In this document: positions 5,706 to 11,605 of the stretch, piece by piece
Numbering within the stretch: the first letter of the stretch is position 1
Layout of the letters: each line of letters starts with the position of its first letter
Assembly: GCA_029863035.1 (NCBI GenBank)
Contig: JAOTWH010000055.1
Coordinates: forward strand, 1 to 11,605
Origin: Acidimicrobiia bacterium
GTDB taxonomy: Bacteria; Actinomycetota; Acidimicrobiia; UBA5794; JAOTWH01
Reading direction: 5' to 3'
Length of the DNA stretch: 11,605 nucleotides
Program-made: the position numbers and the translations under genes
The notes under the pieces: generated by a model
Told to the model about the DNA's origin: nothing
What the model saw: only the letters and a program-made list of their open reading frames with translations
Database searches by the model: none

Positions 5706-7757
5706 CTATTCCTGTTCCTGCTTCGCGGACTGTGCGATTACTTGTTGCGTTTCTTGGGGGGGTACGTGCTCGTAGTGGGAAAACTCCATCGAGAATGTCC
5801 CTCTTCCACCCGTGATGGAGCGAAGGTCGATGTTGTAGGTCTGGGCTTCTGCCAGCGGCACCTCGGCGGTGACGATCCTCATGCTGCCGGCAGAGTCCAT
5901 GCCTCCCACCCGGCCCCGTTTCGAGTTGAGATCTCCGATGACATCTCCCATGAATTCCTCGGGAACGATGATTCGAATCGTGTAATACGGCTCCAACAGC
6001 ACCGGCTTGAGGTCGGGTGCTGCCGTACGCACGGCCTGGATACCCGCCATGCGGAAAGACAGCTCGTCGGAGTCAACCGCGTGGAACTTGCCGTCGTATA
6101 CCGTCGCTTTGAGGTCTGTTACCGGATAGCCGGCGAGCATCCCCCGATCCAAAGCCTCCTGGATGCCCTTGTCCACCGCCGGGATCAGCTGGCGGGGGAT
6201 GGAGCCACCCTTGATGGCATCGACGTATTCGTAACCACTGCCCACCGGCAAAGGCTCGAAGCGGACGAACGCCACTCCGTATTGGCCGCGCCCACCGCTC
6301 TGTTTCTTGTGCTTGCCCTCGGCCTGGGCCGATGCGGTGATGGTCTCGCGGTACGGAACCTTGGGCAGTTGGGTGTCTACCCCCACCCCGTACTTGCGCG
6401 CCATTCGATCCACGGCCACATCTAGGTGGGTGTCGCCAAGCCCGGCGATGACGGTTTGCTGAGTCTCGGCTCTCCGCTCGACGACCAAGGTCGGGTCCTC
6501 ATCCGTCGCTCGCTGCAGCGCCGTCGACAACTTCTCGTCGTCACCCGCGGTCTTGGGGAATACAGCCAACCACATACTTGGCGGAGGCACGGGAACCGGC
6601 TCGATTATCACATCGGTGCCGGGGGAGCGGAGGGTGTGGCCAGACAGCACCGTCTCTAGCTTGGCGACGGCCGCGATGTCACCGCACGCCACCTCCTTCG
6701 TTTCCTCGTGCTCTTTGCCCCTCATGAAGAACAGGTTGTGCATCCGCCCTGCCGCCGCAACCTTCGGATTCTCGAGAGAGTCGTCGAGTTTGATGGTTCC
6801 GGAGAACGAGCGGAAGAGAGAGATGCGACCAACGTATGGGTCCGAGATGGTCTTGAAGACGTAGGCCGCCACCGGACCGGAGGGATCTGCCTTGAGTGTT
6901 CCTTCGGCTGGGGGCATGCGCCGCTCCAGAGGCGAAGGGCCATCCCGGATGATGAGCTCGGCCAAACGATCGATACCGACTAGCCCGGTGGCCGACCCGC
7001 ACAAGACCGGGACGATGGCGCCATCGGCGATTCCCTGCCGCAGCCCGTCGACCAGTTGCTGCTGGCTGGGCTCGGTCCCTTCCAGATAGGCCTCGAGCAT
7101 CGCCTCGTCGTTCTCAACAACAGCTTCGACGAGAGCGGTGTGGATTGCGGTTTCCTCTTCTTTCATGCCTTCGGGTATCTCCCCCTCTTGGCCTTTGGGG
7201 TCCTTGCCGTCGTAGGTGAAGGCGTGCTCGGAGACGATGCCGGCCACGCCGGTGAGATCCGGTCCAGACCCGATGGGCATCTCCACGGGGGCGATCCCTC
7301 TGCCGAATTCCTCTTTGAGCTCGGCGAGGATCTTGCCGTAGTCGGTTTGCTCACGGTCGAGCTTGTTGACGAAGATGGCACGGGCGATTCCCTCCTCCGC
7401 CGCCAGACCCCAGGCCACGTCTGTCTGCACCTCGATGCCGTCGGCGGCCGACACCACGAAGAGCGCCAAGTCGGCGGCGCGCAGCCCGGCTCGCAGATCG
7501 CCCATGAAGTCGGCGTACCCGGGGGCGTCGAGCAAGTTGACCTTATGGCCGTTCCACTCGAATGGAGCCACCGACAATCCAAGGGAGTTGCCCCGTGTGT
7601 TCTCTTCGGGCTCGTAATCAGTCGTGGTGGTGCCGTCTTCCACCCTGCCAAGCCGCGTTGTGACGCCGGCTGTGTACAAAAGCGCCTCGGCTATCGAGGT
7701 CTTGCCGGCCCCAGAGTGGCCGACCAGTACTACGTTTCGAATCCGCCCTGGATCCAC
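5706..7757 (-). CDS. EF-G-like translational GTPase, EF-G2 (FusA2) type
   Basis: The 683-residue protein has the five-domain EF-G layout: GTPase domain (about 1-270), domain II (about 300-380), domain III, domain IV with the tip segment KFHAVDSDE, and a C-terminal domain V. The GTPase motifs are G1 GHSGAGKT (13-20), switch I TRGNS (54-58), G3 DAPGYADF (77-84), G4 NKLD (131-134) and G5 CGSA (about 254-257). Canonical EF-G has GHIDAGKT, ERGIT and DTPGHVDF, so the catalytic His is Tyr81 here. GHSGAGKT and a Tyr at this site are, to my knowledge, characteristic of the EF-G2/FusA2 paralogue group rather than of housekeeping EF-G, so fusA itself should be elsewhere. The start is GTG at 7757, preceded by GGGAGGTGAT. 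The family's exact cellular role is unsettled; binding to the ribosome is inferred. It precedes gltA in a probable two-gene unit and is divergent from pgsA. Confidence 0.93.
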   Translation of the reverse strand: MDPGRIRNVVLVGHSGAGKTSIAEALLYTAGVTTRLGRVEDGTTTTDYEPEENTRGNSLGLSVAPFEWNGHKVNLLDAPGYADFMGDLRAGLRAADLALFVVSAADGIEVQTDVAWGLAAEEGIARAIFVNKLDREQTDYGKILAELKEEFGRGIAPVEMPIGSGPDLTGVAGIVSEHAFTYDGKDPKGQEGEIPEGMKEEETAIHTALVEAVVENDEAMLEAYLEGTEPSQQQLVDGLRQGIADGAIVPVLCGSATGLVGIDRLAELIIRDGPSPLERRMPPAEGTLKADPSGPVAAYVFKTISDPYVGRISLFRSFSGTIKLDDSLENPKVAAAGRMHNLFFMRGKEHEETKEVACGDIAAVAKLETVLSGHTLRSPGTDVIIEPVPVPPPSMWLAVFPKTAGDDEKLSTALQRATDEDPTLVVERRAETQQTVIAGLGDTHLDVAVDRMARKYGVGVDTQLPKVPYRETITASAQAEGKHKKQSGGRGQYGVAFVRFEPLPVGSGYEYVDAIKGGSIPRQLIPAVDKGIQEALDRGMLAGYPVTDLKATVYDGKFHAVDSDELSFRMAGIQAVRTAAPDLKPVLLEPYYTIRIIVPEEFMGDVIGDLNSKRGRVGGMDSAGSMRIVTAEVPLAEAQTYNIDLRSITGGRGTFSMEFSHYEHVPPQETQQVIAQSAKQEQE

Positions 7758-7760
7758 ATC

Positions 7761-7767
7761 ACCTCCC
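7761..7767 (-). promoter_or_regulatory. Ribosome binding site deciding the GTG start of the EF-G-like gene
   Basis: The minus strand reads GGGAGGT, continuing as GAT directly into the GTG at 7757. The match to the 16S rRNA tail is long but the spacing is short. An ATG two bases further upstream (7759-7757) is in a different frame and is not the start; the in-frame extension meets a TAG with no earlier ATG or GTG. Confidence 0.6.
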
Positions 7768-7813
7768 GTGGTCTCCTTCCGATTCTAAGCATCGTCGATG
7801 GCCTGATATCCCT

Positions 7814-8419
7814 GTGGTAACTTGCGAATCCGTGCTCGACATCCACGCCCGCAAGGGCATCGCTCGGATCGTGGCGCCGCTCGGCATCCGCCTTGCTCGG
7901 ATAGGGATCACTCCGAGTCTCGTCACCGTCGTGGGCCTCGCTATCACCATCGCCGGGGCCGTCTTCCTGTCGCTCGGTTGGTTGGCGTGGGGCGCCATCG
8001 TCGGGGGATTTGGCGCCCTGCTCGATGCGGTCGACGGTCCGCTGGCTCGCCTCACTGGCACTGAGTCGAAGCGAGGGGCGCTGCTCGACACGGTGGCAGA
8101 TCGCGTTGGGGAGATCGCTCTGTGGTTGGGGCTGGGCTTCTACGTCGCCGGAGATCGGCAACGGGTCATCCTGTGTTTGTCGGCGCTGGCAACGGCCATG
8201 CTCATTCCCTACATCCGCTCCAAAGCGGAGGGCTGGGGGGCGGAAGGCCGGGGTGGAATCATGGGTCGGGCCGAGCGCATCATCTTCATGCTGCTCTTCG
8301 TTGGACTGGAGGAGTTCGGGTTGAGCCTCATCCTCCCCATGTTGTGGATCATGGTCGTGCTCAACTCCATCACCGTGGCGATAAGAGCAGTCCGGACCTG
8401 GTCGCAGCTCGCCGAGTGA
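7814..8419 (+). CDS. pgsA: CDP-alcohol phosphatidyltransferase, probable phosphatidylinositol phosphate synthase
   Basis: The enzyme transfers a phosphatidyl group from CDP-diacylglycerol to an alcohol in the inner membrane. The family signature DG(x2)AR(x8)G(x3)D(x3)D is complete, starting DGPLAR and ending LLDTVAD, and holds the metal-binding aspartates. About six hydrophobic segments follow as expected. The segments YIRSKAEG and GRAERIIF align with the region of mycobacterial PgsA1 (YIKARAE, ERPERLII) that binds inositol phosphate. Together with the PatA-like and PimA-like genes downstream, this favours phosphatidylinositol phosphate synthase over phosphatidylglycerol phosphate synthase. 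The longest reading starts at GTG 7814 (201 residues). GTG 7832 (195 residues, starting MLDIHARKG) is an equal or better candidate because of the TAACTT box. Neither has a Shine-Dalgarno sequence. The stop overlaps the next start as GTGA. Confidence 0.92.
   Translation: MVTCESVLDIHARKGIARIVAPLGIRLARIGITPSLVTVVGLAITIAGAVFLSLGWLAWGAIVGGFGALLDAVDGPLARLTGTESKRGALLDTVADRVGEIALWLGLGFYVAGDRQRVILCLSALATAMLIPYIRSKAEGWGAEGRGGIMGRAERIIFMLLFVGLEEFGLSLILPMLWIMVVLNSITVAIRAVRTWSQLAE
7818..7823 (+). promoter_or_regulatory. pgsA: Candidate TANNNT -10 box for a leaderless pgsA message
   Basis: TAACTT lies eight bases before a GTG at 7832, the spacing typical of actinobacterial leaderless promoters. No convincing -35 box is visible about 17 bases upstream, which is common for such promoters. 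If correct, translation starts at 7832 and not at the in-frame GTG at 7814. This is a sequence-pattern inference only. Confidence 0.35.
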
Positions 8420-9303
8420 GGGGGCTCGCCGGCTACCTGGCCTTTCGGGCCATGACCGGGTTCGTTGGCATTCTTCCCGAGCGACTGATGAGGGGCGTGG
8501 GCCGCATCATCGGCTGGGGTATGTGGCGAAGAGCCGGAGACAAGCGGCTCGTGGTTGCCAAGCACATGGCGCGAGCATCGGGCGCACCGCCCGCTGAGGC
8601 CGAGCGGCTGGTGAAACGCATGTTCTCTTCGTACGGCCGTTATTGGGCTGAGGTGTTCTGGATTCGACCGCGTCGGCGAGATGCTTTCGCCAGGAACGCC
8701 GATGTCGAAGGCTTGGAGATACTCCACGCCGCTGCCAAGGAGGGCAAAGGCATGATCTACGCGCTCGGCCACACCGGCAATTGGGATGCCGCTGCCGCCA
8801 AGTCATGGGAGCTGGGCTACCCGGTAGTGGCGGTCGCCGAGAAGCTGTCCAACCGACGGATCCGTCAATGGTTCTTGAAGGTGCGGGCGGCGTTCGGAAT
8901 AGAGGTGGTGTTGGCCGACAGAGGCTCCGGCGTGACCCGTCGGCTTCTCGAAGAGCTGCGCAGCGGTGGGACTGTGGCATTGGTGTGTGACCGCGACCTC
9001 GGCGGTGACGGAATCGAGGTCGAGTTCTTCGGTGAGACCACAACCTTGCCAGCCGGACCCGTCGCCTTGGCCGATCGCACCGGAGCTGCGTTGCTGCCCG
9101 TTGGTTGCTATTTCAAGAAGGGCCGGGGGCACCGTCTAGTAGTGAATCCACCGATCGAGATTCCGCAGCTCGACAAGCTGGAAGACCGGATAGCCGCTGG
9201 CACCCAACTGCTGGCACAAGCACTGGAGGCGGTCATCTCTCAGATACCGCACCAATGGCATCTCACTCAGCCCAACTGGCCATCTGATCGGGCAGCGATA
9301 TGA
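8416..9303 (+). CDS. LpxL/HtrB-type acyltransferase, probable phosphatidylinositol mannoside acyltransferase (PatA-like)
   Basis: The 295-residue protein belongs to the lysophospholipid/lipid A acyltransferase family. The catalytic HX4D motif is GHTGNWD with His119 and Asp124. A second conserved region reads CDRDLGGDGIEVEFFGE and continues into LPAGPVALA, as in this family. In mycobacteria the gene at the same place between pgsA and pimA (Rv2611c, PatA) puts an acyl chain from acyl-CoA onto mannose of PIM at the cytosolic face of the membrane, and I infer the same role here. No cleavable signal peptide is seen; the N-terminus (LAGYLAFRAMTGFVGIL) is amphipathic to hydrophobic. The frame stays open back to 8122 inside pgsA, but the GTG at 8416 overlaps the pgsA stop and gives a family-typical length. 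The stop overlaps the next ATG. Confidence 0.9.
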   Translation: MRGLAGYLAFRAMTGFVGILPERLMRGVGRIIGWGMWRRAGDKRLVVAKHMARASGAPPAEAERLVKRMFSSYGRYWAEVFWIRPRRRDAFARNADVEGLEILHAAAKEGKGMIYALGHTGNWDAAAAKSWELGYPVVAVAEKLSNRRIRQWFLKVRAAFGIEVVLADRGSGVTRRLLEELRSGGTVALVCDRDLGGDGIEVEFFGETTTLPAGPVALADRTGAALLPVGCYFKKGRGHRLVVNPPIEIPQLDKLEDRIAAGTQLLAQALEAVISQIPHQWHLTQPNWPSDRAAI

Positions 9304-10334
9304 AGGTCGCCGTGGTGTGTCCGTATGACGCTGCCAAGCTGGGCGGTGTGCAGTCGCAGGCCATTGCCATTGTCCAATGGCTCAGAGCCGAGGGGCACGA
9401 ATCATGGCTGGTGGCGCCGGGGGAGGGCGGGCCAGATGGAACCATCTCGGTTGGTGGATCGTCGACGGTGCCGGCCAACCGATCCCAGGCACCCGTGGCA
9501 CTCGACCCCCGAGTGGCGAGGCGGGTCGTTGAGGCGGTATCCGGTGCCGACGTTGTTCACATCCACGAGCCCTTCATGCCAATGGTGTCTGCCGCCGCGT
9601 TGGTTCGGTCCGATCGTCCCCTGGTTGGGACGTTCCACGCCGACCCCGGCAAGGGAATCAAGAGTCTCTACATGTTGGCTCGGCCGCTGTGGCGAAACTG
9701 GGCGCAGAGGTTGGCTGTGGCCACGGCGGTTAGTCCGGTAGCCAGAAGAGCAGTCGAGCCCTTCGTGGACGCCCGGATCATTCCGAATGCCATTGACGCA
9801 GCCAGCTATCGGGTGGGTGGGGAGCGTCTGGCGAATCGGGTTGGCTTCGTAGGGAGAGACGAGAAGAGAAAAGGTCTTGATGTTCTGCTGGCGGCGTGGC
9901 CTCGAGTTCTGGAGCTGGTGCCAGATGCCGAGCTGGTTGTCGGGGGAGCGTTGCGCCAGCTTGGCCCGGCCGGGGTCTCATTTCGCGGCGAGATATCCGG
10001 TGACGCCAAACGCCAGCTGATGGCATCGAGTGCTATCTATGTCGCCCCAAATCTCGGCGGCGAGAGCTTTGGGTTGGTGGTCGCCGAGGCAATGGCGGCA
10101 GGGTGCGCCGTGGTAGCAAGCGCCTTGCCGGCGTTCGCTGCTGTTCTGGGAGACACCGGCAAGTTGGTTAGCCCTGGAGAGCCGCAGGACGTGGCGCAAG
10201 CGATCGCGGACCTTCTGCTCGAACCCACCTCGGTGGCGTCTTTCGGCGAACGCGCCTTGGCACGGGTGAAGAGGTTCGATCGATCGACTGTGTTTCCGCA
10301 GTACCTCGACGCCTACCGCCAAGCCACGGGGTGA
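9300..10334 (+). CDS. pimA: GT4 glycosyltransferase, probable phosphatidylinositol alpha-mannosyltransferase (PimA-like)
   Basis: PimA adds the first mannose from GDP-mannose to phosphatidylinositol at the inner membrane. The 344-residue protein has the two Rossmann-like halves of the GT-B fold. It shows GGVQS (15-19), which contacts the nucleotide and acceptor, HIHEP (87-91), the catalytic histidine region TFH (His113), the basic GRDEKRKG loop (185-192) and the EX7E motif [12 protein letters not shown] (Glu255, Glu263). These match mycobacterial PimA segment by segment (CPY, GGVQS, LHEP, TFH, GGESFG, EAMAAG). It is about 35 residues shorter than the M. tuberculosis protein, mostly in loops and at the C-terminus. 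The ATG overlaps the stop of the acyltransferase gene (ATGA). The position after pgsA and the PatA-like gene supports the assignment; the sugar and the acceptor are inferred. Confidence 0.9.
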   Translation: MKVAVVCPYDAAKLGGVQSQAIAIVQWLRAEGHESWLVAPGEGGPDGTISVGGSSTVPANRSQAPVALDPRVARRVVEAVSGADVVHIHEPFMPMVSAAALVRSDRPLVGTFHADPGKGIKSLYMLARPLWRNWAQRLAVATAVSPVARRAVEPFVDARIIPNAIDAASYRVGGERLANRVGFVGRDEKRKGLDVLLAAWPRVLELVPDAELVVGGALRQLGPAGVSFRGEISGDAKRQLMASSAIYVAPNLGGESFGLVVAEAMAAGCAVVASALPAFAAVLGDTGKLVSPGEPQDVAQAIADLLLEPTSVASFGERALARVKRFDRSTVFPQYLDAYRQATG

Positions 10335-10352
10335 GCGGTCTCTGTCGGCAGA

Positions 10353-10358
10353 TAGAAT
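10353..10358 (+). promoter_or_regulatory. pdxS: Candidate -10 box of a pdxS promoter
   Basis: TAGAAT matches five of six bases of TATAAT and sits in the 50-base gap between the PimA-like gene and pdxS. A start of transcription around 10365 would leave a leader of about 20 bases that contains the ribosome binding site. The -35 position, about 10330-10336, has only a weak match. The pdx genes may therefore have their own promoter as well as readthrough from the PIM genes. Confidence 0.4.
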
Positions 10359-10371
10359 GCGGCCTGACGAC

Positions 10372-10379
10372 AAGGAGAG
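10372..10379 (+). promoter_or_regulatory. pdxS: Ribosome binding site that sets the pdxS start
   Basis: AAGGAGAG lies five bases before GTG 10385. It rules out the longer in-frame reading from GTG 10331, which would begin inside the stop of the preceding gene and place this site within coding sequence. Confidence 0.7.
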
Positions 10380-10384
10380 AACCT

Positions 10385-11266
10385 GTGGCTCGTGGAACTG
10401 ATCGAGTGAAACGCGGCTTGGCCGAAATGCTCAAGGGCGGCGTGATCATGGATGTGGTCAACGCTGAGCAGGCCAAGATCGCCGAGGACGCCGGGGCAGT
10501 GTCAGTGATGGCGCTCGAGCGGGTCCCCGCCGATATTCGCGCCATGGGCGGGGTGGCTCGCATGGCTGACCCCAAGAAGGTCACCGAGATCATGAACGCC
10601 GTGTCGATTCCGGTGATGGCCAAGGCCCGCATCGGGCATCTGGCGGAAGCCCGGGTACTCGTTGCCTTGGGGGTCGATTACATCGACGAGTCGGAGGTAC
10701 TCACCCCGGCCGATCCCGACAACCACATCGACAAATGGTCGTTCGAAGTTCCATTCGTCTGCGGAGCGCGCGATCTGGGTGAGGCGTTGCGTCGCATCGG
10801 CGAGGGTGCAGCCATGATCCGCACCAAAGGTGAACCAGGCACCGGGGATGTCGTAGAGGCGGTACGCCACATGCGCCTCATCACCCGCCAGATCCGAAAT
10901 CTCTCAACGACCGGGCCAGACGAGTTGATGGCTGCTGCCAAAGAGCTGCGCGCTCCATACGAGCTCGTCGGCGAAGTAGCCGAGACCGGACGCCTGCCGG
11001 TGGTCAACTTCGCGGCCGGAGGCATCGCGACGCCATCCGACGCCGCTCTCATGATGCAGCTGGGATGCGACGGCATCTTCGTTGGATCTGGGATCTTCAA
11101 GAGCGACGATCCGGCAGTTCGTGCGGCCGCGATCGTCGAAGCGACAACCAACTACCAGGATGCAAACATCGTGGCCAAAGTCTCTGCCGGCCTCGGCGAA
11201 CCGATGTCAGGTCAGAGCGCTGCCGACGTCCCCGACTCGGAGCGGATGCAGGACCGGAGCTCATAA
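10385..11266 (+). CDS. pdxS: Pyridoxal 5'-phosphate synthase, synthase subunit PdxS
   Basis: PdxS builds PLP from ribose 5-phosphate, glyceraldehyde 3-phosphate and ammonia delivered by PdxT; the complex is a cytosolic 12+12-mer in known cases. The 293-residue product has normal length and a near-consensus sequence. Asp23 (VIMDVVN), Lys80 (VMAKARIGH) and Lys148 ([10 protein letters not shown]) correspond to the active-site Asp24, Lys81 and Lys149 of the B. subtilis enzyme. The phosphate-binding segments FAAGGIATP and GIFVGSGIF are also present. The C-terminal tail (from about 270) is polar, as usual. The start is GTG 10385 because of AAGGAGAG upstream. pdxT begins three bases after the stop, so both subunits are made from one message. 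Confidence 0.98.
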   Translation: MARGTDRVKRGLAEMLKGGVIMDVVNAEQAKIAEDAGAVSVMALERVPADIRAMGGVARMADPKKVTEIMNAVSIPVMAKARIGHLAEARVLVALGVDYIDESEVLTPADPDNHIDKWSFEVPFVCGARDLGEALRRIGEGAAMIRTKGEPGTGDVVEAVRHMRLITRQIRNLSTTGPDELMAAAKELRAPYELVGEVAETGRLPVVNFAAGGIATPSDAALMMQLGCDGIFVGSGIFKSDDPAVRAAAIVEATTNYQDANIVAKVSAGLGEPMSGQSAADVPDSERMQDRSS

Positions 11267-11269
11267 GCG

Positions 11270-11605
11270 ATGTTGATTGGCGTGCTGGCCTTGCAGGGCG
11301 ACTTCCGCGAGCACGCCGCAATGGTTCGCTCAATCGGTCACGAGGCCACGGAGGTTCGCACAGTTGACGAGCTGGATGGGATCGACGCCCTCATCCTCCC
11401 GGGCGGAGAGTCGACCACCATCGGCATGCTGGCTGAGCGTTACGGCCTGGTCGAGCCGCTGCGCGAGGCCATCAGAGCCGGCTTGCCCACGCTGGGAACC
11501 TGTGCCGGGATGATCTTTCTGGGCAGCAGCACCGCGGTGGATTCCGATCAGATCCAACTGGGGGTGCTGGATGTCGTCGTTGAGCGCAACGCGTTTGGCC
11601 GCCAG
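11270..11605 (+). CDS. pdxT: Pyridoxal 5'-phosphate synthase, glutaminase subunit PdxT, cut by right edge
   Basis: PdxT is a class I glutamine amidotransferase that releases ammonia from glutamine and channels it to PdxS. The 112 codons present begin MLIGVLALQGDF, the normal start of the family. They include the PGGES oxyanion/substrate loop (44-48) and the nucleophile Cys78 in GTCAGM, matching Cys79 of the B. subtilis protein. The RNAFGRQ segment, which helps contact PdxS and glutamine, lies at the very edge. The catalytic His and Glu near the C-terminus are outside the window. The ATG is three bases after the pdxS stop, with a weak GGAG about ten bases upstream, suggesting coupling to pdxS. 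Confidence 0.97.
   Translation, partial: MLIGVLALQGDFREHAAMVRSIGHEATEVRTVDELDGIDALILPGGESTTIGMLAERYGLVEPLREAIRAGLPTLGTCAGMIFLGSSTAVDSDQIQLGVLDVVVERNAFGRQ

Noticed and set aside
5742..6425. Plus-strand open frame of 227 codons opposite domains IV and V of the EF-G-like gene
   Set aside because: Shadow of the minus-strand gene; composition rich in Arg, His and Val and no family motif.
7056..7820. Long plus-strand open frame of 254 codons opposite the EF-G-like gene
   Set aside because: It is antisense to a protein with clear EF-G motifs throughout, and its translation shows no recognisable domain. Long antisense frames are expected in GC-rich coding DNA.
8122..8415. N-terminal extension of the PatA-like acyltransferase back into pgsA
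   Set aside because: The extension is an out-of-frame reading of pgsA; the GTGA overlap at 8416 is a normal coupled start.

Overview
The window looks like a chromosomal segment of a GC-rich actinobacterium. The strongest argument is gene order: thrS, then a CDP-alcohol phosphatidyltransferase (pgsA), an HX4D acyltransferase (PatA-like), a PimA-like glycosyltransferase, then pdxS and pdxT. This is the order known around the phosphatidylinositol mannoside (PIM) genes of mycobacteria and relatives. Several starts are GTG, genes overlap as GTGA or ATGA, and some starts lack a Shine-Dalgarno sequence, which also fits Actinobacteria. A deep lineage such as Acidimicrobiia is possible but is only an impression.

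Left part (1-1886, minus strand, read right to left): an APH-fold protein whose two catalytic aspartates are both replaced by asparagine, a 61-residue membrane-anchored zinc-ribbon protein with a strong ribosome binding site, and a patatin-like lipid hydrolase that runs off the left edge. The APH-like gene is divergent from thrS across 91 bases.

Centre: thrS (1978-3909, plus) is translationally coupled to a small two-helix membrane protein of unknown function (3906-4376). Converging on these is a minus-strand pair, an EF-G-like GTPase of the EF-G2 (FusA2) type followed after 24 bases by citrate synthase (gltA). This pair sits where mycobacteria have a HIT-family gene between thrS and pgsA.

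Right part (from about 7814, plus): pgsA, the PatA-like acyltransferase and the PimA-like mannosyltransferase overlap end to start and probably form one transcript that makes phosphatidylinositol phosphate and then mannosylates and acylates phosphatidylinositol lipids on the inner face of the membrane. A short gap with a likely promoter precedes pdxS, followed by pdxT (cut by the right edge), the two subunits of the ribose-5-phosphate-dependent PLP synthase.

I see no RNA genes, insertion sequences, CRISPR arrays, prophage genes or integration sites. Most of the window is conserved housekeeping content. The most unusual items are the doubly substituted APH-like protein, the EF-G-like protein with Tyr in place of the catalytic His, and the EF-G2/gltA pair inside the thrS-pgsA neighbourhood. 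I did not find a convincing undescribed multi-gene system.
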